A DNA stretch of 33,692 nt from Clostridiales bacterium. Its GTDB lineage: Bacteria; Bacillota; Clostridia; Saccharofermentanales; Saccharofermentanaceae. The stretch's first letter is position 1, and each line of letters starts with the position of its first letter. A model generated the notes under the pieces. The model was not told the DNA's origin. It was given only the letters and a program-made list of their open reading frames with translations, and ran no database searches. A program made the translations under genes and the position numbers. Below, piece by piece: positions 1 through 9,508 of this stretch. The stretch spans positions 1-33,692 of the forward strand of contig JAILNZ010000005.1 of the NCBI GenBank assembly GCA_024691135.1. Direction: 5' to 3'.

Positions 1-522
1 AGAAATTACGATGACGGCGTCGAATACATTGGACTCGGCCTCTGCTGCGAAGCGGCCGCGGCCCTTATCATCGACCGGGACGAAAAGTTCTCTTTAATTC
101 CCGAAGCGCCCCTCCCGTACGGCATCGATCTTATCAACGGCATCAGTGAAGATATAGCGGCCGCCCTTGACGGCTTCTGCGTCGATAAGAGCTGCTCAGA
201 CAGGGCCGCGTTCTTTCTCACGCTGGAGATACTTGACGGCAGATGGGAAGAGCTACTGAAAGATCTTAAAAAAACCCCTGTGTCAAAAAAAGACCGGGAT
301 GAGTTTATCAACTCCCGTCTAATTGAGTTTCGTAATCTCCTGATCTATTTTCTGTACAGGCACAAAGGCAACAGAAAATATGCTGCGGAGAGCTGCCGGA
401 TCATCGCCGAAGTCTGCGTCCGTTCCGGTCTCGACCTGAAAGAGATAAGCAGGATGTATTCGGCGGAAGTCGAATACTCGGACGTCAATACCGCCATAAT
501 GGAAGAAGGAGGTTACGAATGA
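1..522 (+). CDS. Partial CDS (5' end outside window), protein of unknown function
   Basis: Frame 1 is open from base 1 to TGA at 520-522, in frame with the 280..522 ORF. The stop overlaps the next ATG (ATGA), consistent with an operon. Confidence 0.7.
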   Translation, partial: RNYDDGVEYIGLGLCCEAAAALIIDRDEKFSLIPEAPLPYGIDLINGISEDIAAALDGFCVDKSCSDRAAFFLTLEILDGRWEELLKDLKKTPVSKKDRDEFINSRLIEFRNLLIYFLYRHKGNRKYAAESCRIIAEVCVRSGLDLKEISRMYSAEVEYSDVNTAIMEEGGYE

Positions 523-1535
523 GAAAACGCAATTACTTTCTGGACTTCTGGAAGTTCATCGCCGCGCTCGGCGTTATCATGGTGCATGTCCCGTACGGCG
601 GCAAGCTCGGCGCGACGCTCGCGTGTGTGGGAAACTGGGGCGTGAGTTTTTTCTTCCTCATAAGCGGCTACATGTGCTTCGGCGACAGGGAAAAAGTGTG
701 CGGCAAGATAGCACGGCGCTTCAGGAGAAACGGCATCATCACGGTCATATCGGTCGCGGTCTATCTTCTCTTCACATATATCGAGAGCCGCATGAATCAC
801 ACCGACGTGCTCCTTAAGCTGAAGCTCAAAAAACCGGTGACCTACGTCCGGATGATCCTTCTCGGAGACTTCGAATTCTTCTACGGTTCCGCATTCTGGT
901 TCCTGGTCGCACTCTTATATGGATACATATTGTTCTACCTGATAGCGAGGTTCAGCCTTCGAAAACTCGCATATATCTTACTTCCGATCTTCCTCTTCTT
1001 AAGGATCACAGTCGAGACCTGCGTCAGTTCCTTCGGCTGGAACTGGCACTGGAGCGGCAACGCCCTCGTCGGCGCCATTCCGATGATGCTCGCCGGATAT
1101 GTCATCGCGGACCAAAAGGACAGACTCATGAAGATTCCAACAGCGGTCCTTATCATACTTTCCGTCCTTACCGCGGTACTGATGTTCATTACGGTCAATT
1201 ACAGGGTCGGAAGATACGACATCTCGCAGCCGTTCAAGATCCTGTGTTCATCGCTGGTATTCATTCTCGGAATAAAGAAGCCGTCATGGTACATCATCAA
1301 GCCGGTCGCTTTTCTGGGACGCACGATATCGCTTTATATCTACATTACGCACTTCATGCTGATCGTCATCATCGCGAACATCATGCAGAGGACGAGGGTC
1401 TATTACTGGCAGCTTCCGCCTGCCGTCATCATCGCTTCGATACTGGTCTCGCTTGTCATTTTCGGTGTCGAAGTTCTGATAAAGCGGCTCATCCGTAAAA
1501 AGACGGAGCCGGCCGCGGCGGGCTCCGGGCAATAG
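519..1535 (+). CDS. Acyltransferase family 3 membrane protein
   Basis: Translation MRKRNYFLDFWKFIAALGVIMVHVPYG... with multiple TM segments, typical of Acyl_transf_3. ATGA overlap with upstream gene and GGAGG upstream. Confidence 0.85.
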   Translation: MRKRNYFLDFWKFIAALGVIMVHVPYGGKLGATLACVGNWGVSFFFLISGYMCFGDREKVCGKIARRFRRNGIITVISVAVYLLFTYIESRMNHTDVLLKLKLKKPVTYVRMILLGDFEFFYGSAFWFLVALLYGYILFYLIARFSLRKLAYILLPIFLFLRITVETCVSSFGWNWHWSGNALVGAIPMMLAGYVIADQKDRLMKIPTAVLIILSVLTAVLMFITVNYRVGRYDISQPFKILCSSLVFILGIKKPSWYIIKPVAFLGRTISLYIYITHFMLIVIIANIMQRTRVYYWQLPPAVIIASILVSLVIFGVEVLIKRLIRKKTEPAAAGSGQ

Positions 1536-1561
1536 GTTTTCGAGAAGAGGAGGGATAAGAT

Positions 1562-2077
1562 ATGTTACGGTTAAGACAGTACAAGCGCTGCGATTCCGAG
1601 AAGATCGCCAAGTGGCTCGAGGACGAGAACGTCTACCTCAAGTGGGGCGGCAAGATGATGGGGGACTACCCCCTCCCGGCCGCGGCGATAGACGAGACGT
1701 ACAGGGCAAAGAACGGGTTCTGCGAAGAGGACAATTTCTATCCCTGGGTCGCGCTGGACGACAACGACAACGTGGTCGGCCATTTTATCATGAGATACCT
1801 TAAGGGCGACAGAAGGCTCCTTCGATTCGGGTGGGTCATCGTTGACGACTCGAAAAGGGGCAGGGGATACGGGACCGAGATGCTCCGCGCGGGTCTGAGG
1901 TACGCGTTCGGGATCTTCGGCGCTGAGAAGATAACGATCGGAGTTTTCGAGAAGAATGATATTGCGGCAAACTGCTACAGAAAACTCGGATTCAAGGAAG
2001 TCGAGACGGTTCCGGGAGACCCCTGGAACGTTATCGAGATGGAACTGCCGAGGGAGGACTGGAAAGATGTTTATTAA
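1562..2077 (+). CDS. GNAT family N-acetyltransferase
   Basis: GNAT-like motif RGRGYGTEMLRAGLRYAFGIFGAEKITIGVFEKNDIAANCYRKLGF. Confidence 0.9.
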   Translation: MLRLRQYKRCDSEKIAKWLEDENVYLKWGGKMMGDYPLPAAAIDETYRAKNGFCEEDNFYPWVALDDNDNVVGHFIMRYLKGDRRLLRFGWVIVDDSKRGRGYGTEMLRAGLRYAFGIFGAEKITIGVFEKNDIAANCYRKLGFKEVETVPGDPWNVIEMELPREDWKDVY

Positions 2078-2804
2078 TGACGACGGTATCGAGCTGCATG
2101 TTGAACTCGAAAAGCCCGCTGATCCGCCCCCGCGGATGCCTCTGGTGATCGTGATCCACGGCTTTACGGGGAACATGGAGGAAGAGCACATACTGGCCGC
2201 TTCGAGGACCTTCAGGGATCTGGGGTACGCGACGCTTAGAGTCGAGATGTACGGCCACGGCCAAAGCGGCGGATCATTCAGGGATCATACCCTCCTTAAG
2301 TGGATCGGGAACGCTCTTACCGTTATCGATTACGCGTTGACTTTGGACTTCGTTACGGACATCTACCTGTGCGGCCACTCCCAGGGCGGTCTGACCGTCA
2401 TGCTAGCGGGCGGCCTCAAGCACGACGTCATAAAGGGACTGATCGAACTTGCCCCGGCGGCGATGATCCCCGAGCTCGCGAGGCAGGGGCAGCTCCTGGG
2501 CTACGACTATGATCCCGACAACATTCCCGACGAGCTCATGGTAAGACCCGGCATGCCCCTCGGCAATAACTACGCCAGAACGGCGCAGCTGATCCACATC
2601 GAGGACGCGATCGACAGATATGACGGGCCCGTCCTGATCGTTCAGGGAACGTCTGATTATCCGGAACTCATAAAGTCCGCGGAGTTCGTTTCAAAGCGCT
2701 ACAGAAACTGCACCTATGTCACGATCGAAGGATCGACGCACTGCTACGACGGCCACATCGCCGATATGGAGAACGCCATAAGAGGCTGGATTCCGGAGGT
2801 TTGA
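2067..2804 (+). CDS. Alpha/beta hydrolase (serine esterase-like)
   Basis: In-frame ATG at 2067 (the 1956 ORF start is too early). HGFTGN oxyanion segment, GHSQGG nucleophile elbow, DYPE acid region and STHCYDG histidine. Overlaps the GNAT end by 11 bp. Confidence 0.85.
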   Translation: MFINDDGIELHVELEKPADPPPRMPLVIVIHGFTGNMEEEHILAASRTFRDLGYATLRVEMYGHGQSGGSFRDHTLLKWIGNALTVIDYALTLDFVTDIYLCGHSQGGLTVMLAGGLKHDVIKGLIELAPAAMIPELARQGQLLGYDYDPDNIPDELMVRPGMPLGNNYARTAQLIHIEDAIDRYDGPVLIVQGTSDYPELIKSAEFVSKRYRNCTYVTIEGSTHCYDGHIADMENAIRGWIPEV

Positions 2805-2866
2805 GTTTATTGGTTGTGCTCTTACCCATACTGGCGGTAGAATAAAAAATCTACGATTAGTATTAG

Positions 2867-2893
2867 CAGTCGGTTTAAAACCGGCTGCTTTTC
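2867..2893 (+). terminator. Hairpin with short U-tract upstream of the XRE regulator
   Basis: GCAGTCGGTTTAAAACCGGCTGC followed by TTTTCGTTT: strong stem with one T-G wobble. Confidence 0.45.
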
Positions 2894-2936
2894 GTTTATC
2901 ATACAGACAGATGAGACGAAAGGAGCGGAACCGTTT

Positions 2937-4001
2937 ATGGAACTTCGGTTAGGCGAGAACATAAAGAAAATGAGAAAAGACAGGGCTCTTACACAGGAAG
3001 GCCTCGCTGACGCGCTGGGCGTCACGACCGGAGCCGTCTACAAATGGGAGTCCGGCCTTTCCGTCCCCGAGCTTACGATGCTCGTCAAGCTCGCCGACTA
3101 TTTTGAGGTCTCCGTGGATGTCCTCCTCGGCTACAAGAAGCTCGACGGGCGCCGCGAAGAGATCGCGCAGCAGATCTACCGGTACATCGGGGCCAAGGAC
3201 CGGTCCGGCATCGACGAAGCCGAGCGCGCGCTCCTCAAATACCCGAACGACTACGGGATCATCAAGGCGGCCGCAAACATCTGGGCCAGCTTCGGCATCG
3301 AGGAAAAAGACCATGAGATGATGAGACGGAGCATCATGCTTTTCGAAAAAGCGCTGACGCTTATACCGAACGATGAGGATCCCCGGTACGGCGAGCTCGC
3401 CATCTACGGCAGCATCGCGACGATCTACTACACCCTTGGCGAGAGGGAGAGAGCGGTCAGCATCCTCAAGAAAAACAACAAGGGCGGGATCTTCAATACC
3501 GAGATAGGCTCGATGATGTCGCTCGATCACGCCCGGTCCGCCGAGTGCAGGAATTATCTCATGAACGGTTTCATTCAGGTGAATTCGCGGCTGATCAACA
3601 TGGCTTTCGGCCTGAACTGCTTCTATAAGGAGCAGGGTGATATGACGATGGTCAGGGAAGTTTCCGAATGGATACTGAACTACATAGAGAGCATCAGGGG
3701 CAGTGCCGATATCTGTTACGCGGACAAGATCGGCAGCGCATATCTGGTCTGCCTGAGCTACGCAGTGTACAGGCTCGAAGGCGAAGATCAGGGAAGAGAA
3801 TATCTCATAAAGGCGAAGTCTCTCGCGGAAAGATTCGATTCCTCGCCCGACTACCGCCTTCCGAGCAGGTTCTTCGGCGGCGCGGAGCAGGGCAGTTCGT
3901 ACGACATATTGGGCAGAACCGCTTCCGAGTCGATCGAAACGGCCCTGGATTTTATAAAAGACAAAAAGTTCACGGCGTTATGGAATAAGGTCAACGCATA
4001 A
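2937..4001 (+). CDS. XRE-family HTH regulator with TPR-like C-terminal region
   Basis: LGENIKKMRKDRALTQEGLADALGVTTGAVYKWESGLSVPELTMLVKLADYFEVSVDVLLGY is a classic HTH_3. RBS AAAGGAGCGG upstream. Confidence 0.9.
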   Translation: MELRLGENIKKMRKDRALTQEGLADALGVTTGAVYKWESGLSVPELTMLVKLADYFEVSVDVLLGYKKLDGRREEIAQQIYRYIGAKDRSGIDEAERALLKYPNDYGIIKAAANIWASFGIEEKDHEMMRRSIMLFEKALTLIPNDEDPRYGELAIYGSIATIYYTLGERERAVSILKKNNKGGIFNTEIGSMMSLDHARSAECRNYLMNGFIQVNSRLINMAFGLNCFYKEQGDMTMVREVSEWILNYIESIRGSADICYADKIGSAYLVCLSYAVYRLEGEDQGREYLIKAKSLAERFDSSPDYRLPSRFFGGAEQGSSYDILGRTASESIETALDFIKDKKFTALWNKVNA

Positions 4002-4012
4002 AGGAGTTCATC

Positions 4013-5731
4013 ATGAAAAACAAAGATCTGTATGCGGAACTGAAAAGTCAGTTCCTTAGGGGAAACCGCGCAAATTTTGTGCTTGCCGTCATCGGCTCGT
4101 TCATGTCGGGAACAGTCTGCATGGGCGTATCCTGGGGCGCGGGCGAGCTGATCGACACCGCGGCGGGAGCGGGCACCAGAAGTATCGGTGAGCTCGCCGC
4201 CGCCGCACTCGGCATAATCGTATTCCTTCTTCTGTCATCCCTCATCTCCTGCTTCTCGCAGCCTCGATACATTCGAAAAGCGATGTGCAACTATAAGGAA
4301 AAGGTCTTCTCTCTCCTCACCGGAAAGAACATCTCCTCCTTCGTCAAAGAAAGCACCGCGACATACCTGTCGGCACTCACGAACGATGCCGTCTCGATCG
4401 AGACAAACTATCTCGACAAACAGTTCCAGCTCATCACCAGAGTCGTCTCCTTCTTCGGCGCTCTCACCATGATGCTGATCTATTCACCCCTTTTAACTTT
4501 GATAGCGGTTGCCGTCACGATCCTGCCTCTTCTTGTATCAATCATATCGGGCGGCAAACTTGCTTCAAAGGAAGTCAGCGTCTCCGACAGGAACCGCAGC
4601 TTCACGGGCACCATCAGCGACTGCCTGAGCGGTTTCACCGTGGTCAAGAGCTTCCGCGCCGAGAAAGAGATCTTCGACCTCTTCGCAAAGGATAACAGCA
4701 GGCTCGAGGGCGAGAAATGCGCCAAGCGCACCCTCCAGATCTTTGTCGGCACGCTGGGCCTTTTCGCTGGCATCACGGCGCAACTGTCGATATTCTTCGC
4801 GGGTACCTACATGGCCGTCACCGGCAAGGGCATCACCGCCGGCACCGTCATGATCTTCGTAAACCTCATGAACTTCCTGATCCAGCCGGTCGCAGAACTT
4901 CCGGGCCTCCTGGCCGCCCGCAAAGCCTCCCTTGCCCTTGTTCGTAGGATCGCCGAGTGCCTCCGCAAAGACTCTTTCACGGGCGGCACCGCCGAGCTCC
5001 GCAAACTTGACGGAGCCATCAGCATAAAGGACGTGTCCTTCTCCTACGACGACGACAGGGAAGTCCTGCACGACATCTCCTTCGACTTCGAGGCCGGCAA
5101 ATCCTACGCGATCGTCGGCGGCAGCGGCAGCGGAAAATCGACACTCCTCAACCTCCTCCTCTCCGGCGCGGGCGGTTCCGATTACAAAGGCTCGATCCGC
5201 TGGGACGGCACGGAGCTGCGCGACTGCTCGTCCGACTCACTCTTCGAGCAGGTCTCGTCGATCCAGCAGAACGTCTTCGTATTCAACTCGTCCATCAGGG
5301 ACAACATCACGATGTTCCGTGACTTCTCGAAAAAGGACGTCGATGCCGCCATCAACCGCGCCAACCTCAGCGGCCTCATCGCCGAGCGTGGTTCCGACTA
5401 TCTCTGCGGTGAAAACGGAAGCGGCCTGTCAGGCGGCGAGAAGCAGAGGATCTCGATCGCCAGGAGCCTTCTCAAGGACTCTTCCGTCCTCCTCGCCGAC
5501 GAGATCACGGCCGCTCTCGATTCGCAGACGGCGCACCGCGTGTCATCCGACATACTCGATCTGACCGGCATCACAAGGATCGTTGTCACGCACTCGCTCG
5601 ACGAGAGTCTCATGAGGCGCTACGACAAGATCCTGGTCATGAAAGACGGCAGGATCAAGGAATCCGGAACCTTTGACGAGCTCCTGGCGAAGAAGGATTA
5701 TTTCCACGCATTATTCACCGTCTCCGTCTAA
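4013..5731 (+). CDS. ABC transporter, fused permease/ATP-binding exporter
   Basis: N-terminal TM region, Walker A GGSGSGKST, signature LSGGEKQR, Walker B VLLADEITAALD. Confidence 0.93.
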   Translation: MKNKDLYAELKSQFLRGNRANFVLAVIGSFMSGTVCMGVSWGAGELIDTAAGAGTRSIGELAAAALGIIVFLLLSSLISCFSQPRYIRKAMCNYKEKVFSLLTGKNISSFVKESTATYLSALTNDAVSIETNYLDKQFQLITRVVSFFGALTMMLIYSPLLTLIAVAVTILPLLVSIISGGKLASKEVSVSDRNRSFTGTISDCLSGFTVVKSFRAEKEIFDLFAKDNSRLEGEKCAKRTLQIFVGTLGLFAGITAQLSIFFAGTYMAVTGKGITAGTVMIFVNLMNFLIQPVAELPGLLAARKASLALVRRIAECLRKDSFTGGTAELRKLDGAISIKDVSFSYDDDREVLHDISFDFEAGKSYAIVGGSGSGKSTLLNLLLSGAGGSDYKGSIRWDGTELRDCSSDSLFEQVSSIQQNVFVFNSSIRDNITMFRDFSKKDVDAAINRANLSGLIAERGSDYLCGENGSGLSGGEKQRISIARSLLKDSSVLLADEITAALDSQTAHRVSSDILDLTGITRIVVTHSLDESLMRRYDKILVMKDGRIKESGTFDELLAKKDYFHALFTVSV

Positions 5732-5817
5732 CCGACCGCCCTTTTCGAGAAACGGAAAAAGCCTTGCCTAGTGTGGTAGAATACCTTAAGTTTCAGCGCA
5801 AGAGGAGATATATCGTT

Positions 5818-6183
5818 ATGGCAGTGATCTGGTACAAGACAATGAACTCGAATCTTCAGGATTCGCTCCGCAAAGGCAAGGTCCCCGAGAAGAACGTTCT
5901 CGAACTCAGCGAGAAGATAAAGGCCGAGAACAAAAAGAACTTCAAAACGCTCAGCGTCGTCATGGCCATCATCTTCGTTATGATGGGCGGATACATGACC
6001 TTCGTCCTTGCAAGCAATTCGGATCTTCAGGACGCTCTGCTCCAGTGGATCATCAGCTTTCTGGTCATATACGCGATCATCTTCATCGGGACATATCTGG
6101 CTGTCGGCGGCATAATGAAGATCCAGTTCAACGGCGCGGTCAGAGAAGGCTATCCCGAACTCTACTCCAAGTGCAAGGTCTGA
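5818..6183 (+). CDS. Small integral membrane protein of unknown function
   Basis: ATG 5818 with RBS AAGAGGAGATATATC. Two predicted TM stretches (LSVVMAIIFVMMGGYMTFVLA and WIISFLVIYAIIFIGTYLAVGG). Confidence 0.7.
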   Translation: MAVIWYKTMNSNLQDSLRKGKVPEKNVLELSEKIKAENKKNFKTLSVVMAIIFVMMGGYMTFVLASNSDLQDALLQWIISFLVIYAIIFIGTYLAVGGIMKIQFNGAVREGYPELYSKCKV

Positions 6184-7218
6184 TCACGCCGGCTTGATAC
6201 CGGTGACGGTCGTCACCAATGCGTCATGATCCGACAGTTCCATGCTCTTGATCGACGGTGAATAGATGGTCGTCCTGATCATATCAGTCTGATCGGCATA
6301 CCTGTTTGCAAACGAATAATCCAGTACGTTCTGGATGCCGGTCGGCAGCTTCATGACTTCTATGGTCTTCGTGTCCCTCAAGACGGCATTAAGACTTCTT
6401 ATCCTGTCCTCAAAAGGACCGCCGATACACGAGTTCAAGTCTCCGACAAGAAGGAATTTCTGCTTCTTTTCCGAATAGAACTGAGAGATTTCCATAATAT
6501 CTTTCCACATCATCTCGGCAAGATTTACGCGATCCTGCTGATTTCCGAAAGTTTGAGGAACCCATGCATTAAGCACAGCATAATCATCCGCTTCTAGCAG
6601 GTTATACCTGAGCCTGAATCCGGCCGCCTCATCCCTGAGGTGCATCGTGCGGGAAACTGTCACATTTTTGCCTTTCAGCATAATGCATATGCAGTTGTTG
6701 TAATCCTCTTTCTGCTTATACGCTGCCGGGAAAACCGGCTCATAATACTTTTCGAGCACACGCAATAAAGCTTTAAGACAAACGTTATCCTCCCCCGCCT
6801 TGAATTCCTGCAGGAACAGTATGTCGGGCAAGACCTTTAAGACCTCCTTGGATATGCCTGTAAGTCGCTCCGCCAGCTCCCTGCCTGTGGATTTGTACCC
6901 CTTTACGTTCAGGCTCATGAACACCCGTTCCTTCGGTTCTTTGTAGATCCTGAGCAAGACGCAGATCAGCATAGAGTAAGGAACAAATATCCCGTACCTG
7001 CTCCTGATCTCTCTTTTAAGCTCCCTAAGGAACTCAACGTTCTCGAGGTCGACCTTTACCCCGACCTTCTTGCCACTGTTTATGCTCCTGTCTTTTACAA
7101 GTCTCGGCCAAAACAGGTCCAGGACTTTGCGGTCTTTTCTTACAGCCTTCAAGAGCCTGTTTACAGTAAGCGGGGCACACATGATTCTTGCTGATTGTCT
7201 TATGCTGATCGTGACCAT
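6184..7218 (-). CDS. Endonuclease/exonuclease/phosphatase (EEP) superfamily protein
   Basis: EEP landmarks ILFLQEF, LLVGDLNS, LSDHDALV; RBS AAGGAGGAATCC before the ATG. About 110 N-terminal residues precede the EEP core. Confidence 0.75.
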   Translation of the reverse strand: MVTISIRQSARIMCAPLTVNRLLKAVRKDRKVLDLFWPRLVKDRSINSGKKVGVKVDLENVEFLRELKREIRSRYGIFVPYSMLICVLLRIYKEPKERVFMSLNVKGYKSTGRELAERLTGISKEVLKVLPDILFLQEFKAGEDNVCLKALLRVLEKYYEPVFPAAYKQKEDYNNCICIMLKGKNVTVSRTMHLRDEAAGFRLRYNLLEADDYAVLNAWVPQTFGNQQDRVNLAEMMWKDIMEISQFYSEKKQKFLLVGDLNSCIGGPFEDRIRSLNAVLRDTKTIEVMKLPTGIQNVLDYSFANRYADQTDMIRTTIYSPSIKSMELSDHDALVTTVTGIKPA

Positions 7219-7340
7219 GGATTCCTCCTTGTCCTCATATTACAGAACCTTGGCGCCTTCTTGGGCAACAATTGAGGACAAAGACCGACAATCGGTACTA
7301 AGGCAGCACCGGAGTGCCCTTCTGCCGCGCTTTCCCACGG

Positions 7341-7661
7341 TTTTTTCCAACCTTAAGTTTTATTTGCTTTTTTATGATTTTGGTTTTTCCAACCTAAGGA
7401 GTTTTTTGCATTTTTCTGTTTTTATTTTTTCCAACCTAAGGTTGATAAGTGGAGTGAGAATAAGGCGTTTTTGCTGTCGAAACCTCAGATTCGGGAATGC
7501 TTTTCGAGAAAAATCCAACCCTGGGTTGTTGATCAAGATGAAGGTGCATGTCTTTTGACTTCCTAAGGTTGGAAAAACAAAAAGGCAGGACCCGGAAAGG
7601 AAACTTAAGGTTGGAAAAATATAAGGCGGAATAAGAGAAGGTGACTTAGGGTTGGAAAAAA
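7341..7661. repeat. Cluster 1 of CTAAGGTTGGAAAAA-type repeats (7 units, both orientations)
   Basis: Units seen near 7341-7358, 7384-7400, 7425-7446, 7510-7530, 7562-7576, 7603-7619 and 7643-7660. Confidence 0.8.
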
Positions 7662-7726
7662 CCCGGGACGCGGCGGGAAAGAGGAGAATGGATCCGGGAG
7701 GGGAGGAAGAAAAAGGAGAGATGATC

Positions 7727-8728
7727 TTAACGATCTCTCTCCTCGATTACGTGGAATATCTCATTGGAATTCAGGAATTCGCTCAGGCGCTCTTTTATGA
7801 ACGACGGCTTGATGTTGTATTTGTCGATCTCGGCAACCGGGAGCCAGACGAGTTTCTCGCCGTCGTCGGTCTCGGGTCGGCACTTGAGAAGTTCCTCGGG
7901 CGTGACGCTCATGCGGTAGTAGAACTCGATCGTGTGGCAGTCGAAGCCGTCGATCACGCCGTCGCTGCCGTTGAAGAAGTTCTCGCAGACGATCGAGAGG
8001 TGGTCGATGGAGGACTTCATGCCGGATTCCTCTTCGAGTTCGCGGAGGATACAGGAGGACGTTGTCTCGCACATCTTGACGGCGCCGCCGATCATGTAAT
8101 AGTAGTCGGCGTAGTTATTCTTGACGAACAGCATCTTGCCGTCGTTTATCACGATCGCGCCTGTCCTGAAGCGGAAGTACTTGGTCGGGCGCAGGAAGCC
8201 GCAGTCGGGCGAGAGGAGCTTTTGGGCGCGCTTGAGGATCGGGAGCTCTCGCTGGGCGATGAGGCGGCCGATGCGGGTGTCGCAGTGGGATTCGTAGTTG
8301 CGGACGGCGTCGTCGTAGGACAGGCGCAGCGTGGTCAGATGGAAGTCGTTTTGCTCGTCTTCCGTCAGGTGCCGGTCGCCCAGGGAGTTGATGCGGCACA
8401 GGAAGTAGTTGCTGATGTTGTGCCTTTGGATCACGTTGTAGTAATCGCTTACCGTACCGATCTTCCAGAGGACGTCGACGTCGGCGCCGAGCTCCTCGCT
8501 CAGTTCGCGGCGGATCGCATCCTCGGGGCTTTCGCCGGGCTCCATGCCGCCGCCGGGAGTCTCGATGTGCGTGGCTTTTCCGAACAGGTCGTCGCGCTCG
8601 GCGCGGACAAAGTAGAAGTAACCGTCCGAATCGAAGACGATCGCCCTCGCGATGTGCCTGTCGTGAGTGATCTCGCCGAGCGGCCACTCGTTGTCCTTAA
8701 ATTCCAGTTTCAGTTCTCTTCCGATCAT
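7727..8728 (-). CDS. Tandem (two-domain) NUDIX hydrolase
   Basis: Two complete NUDIX boxes: GGMEPGESPEDAIRRELSEELGA and GAVKMCETTSSCILRELEEESGM. Start taken at MIGRELKLEF with RBS AAGGAAG; the upstream extension to 8851 is unlikely. Confidence 0.85.
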   Translation of the reverse strand: MIGRELKLEFKDNEWPLGEITHDRHIARAIVFDSDGYFYFVRAERDDLFGKATHIETPGGGMEPGESPEDAIRRELSEELGADVDVLWKIGTVSDYYNVIQRHNISNYFLCRINSLGDRHLTEDEQNDFHLTTLRLSYDDAVRNYESHCDTRIGRLIAQRELPILKRAQKLLSPDCGFLRPTKYFRFRTGAIVINDGKMLFVKNNYADYYYMIGGAVKMCETTSSCILRELEEESGMKSSIDHLSIVCENFFNGSDGVIDGFDCHTIEFYYRMSVTPEELLKCRPETDDGEKLVWLPVAEIDKYNIKPSFIKERLSEFLNSNEIFHVIEERDR

Positions 8729-8947
8729 CCGATCACTTCCTTTTCGAAAAAAATGTTGAGATATGAAAATATCATTAACGCTCCGGAAATGCAAGATGCC
8801 TCTGCGCGAAAAGGAAATTTTGTTAGCACTAATGAAACAGTTTGTTTTCATTCTTTTGTAGGATTATTCGCACGGGCGATATATAATAATATTTATATTC
8901 GCAAAGAAACTTTAGAATTTACCGGGTTGGCAAGAGAGGAAAAAGTT

Positions 8948-9481
8948 ATGAAAGAAAAAAACTTGAACGATTATAGTCTCGGTGATGTTTCCAGGATATT
9001 TATGGAAAATGTCGACGCGCTGATCATCGTCGACGCGGAGATCGACCAGTATAAGACGGTCCTGAGGAAAGGGTTTTTCGAGACGTTTCTGAAGGAGGGC
9101 GGAAGGTATCACGATCTCATACTGGATCTGTGGTTCCACTTTAATGATTCGAGCGAGAAAGTGACGAAGGATTATCAGATCTTTGCAGACAACACCGGAG
9201 TATTCAAGAATAAATACAGCCGGAGATTAAGGCTGATGCTGGATAACGAGGAGTTCCTTATCATCTGCTACGGCAAGAACTCGATCGAGGCGAAGGCCAG
9301 CGCGGAGGAGTTGAGGCGGAAAGTCGATGATTACATGTTCCCGGAGATCGGGCACATCACCTGCTCGGTCGGCGTCACGGAGATCTTCGGAGGCGACAGC
9401 ATGACGGAGGCTTTTAACAGGATCGACAAGGCGATGTACGCTTCCAAGCACAACGGAAGGAACATGGTAACGGTAATGTAA
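8948..9481 (+). CDS. Degenerate GGDEF-domain protein
   Basis: Start ATG 8948 (MKEKNLNDYSLGD). C-terminal GGDEF landmarks (HITCSVGVTEI...EAFNRIDKAMYASKHNGRNMV) with DNEEF in place of the GGDEF signature. The ORF track extends it spuriously to 7652. Confidence 0.7.
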   Translation: MKEKNLNDYSLGDVSRIFMENVDALIIVDAEIDQYKTVLRKGFFETFLKEGGRYHDLILDLWFHFNDSSEKVTKDYQIFADNTGVFKNKYSRRLRLMLDNEEFLIICYGKNSIEAKASAEELRRKVDDYMFPEIGHITCSVGVTEIFGGDSMTEAFNRIDKAMYASKHNGRNMVTVM

Positions 9482-9508
9482 CAGGCAATATGAAGAGGCC
9501 GTAAAAAG

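Noticed and set aside
7219-7558. 3' part of ORF 7070..7558 (FSNLKFYLLF...FSNLRSFLHF)
   Set aside because: Overlaps the EEP gene on the opposite strand and is generated by the T-rich repeat units.
7652-8947. N-terminal two thirds of the 609-aa ORF 7652..9481
   Set aside because: Antisense to the tandem NUDIX gene. The real GGDEF-like CDS starts at ATG 8948.
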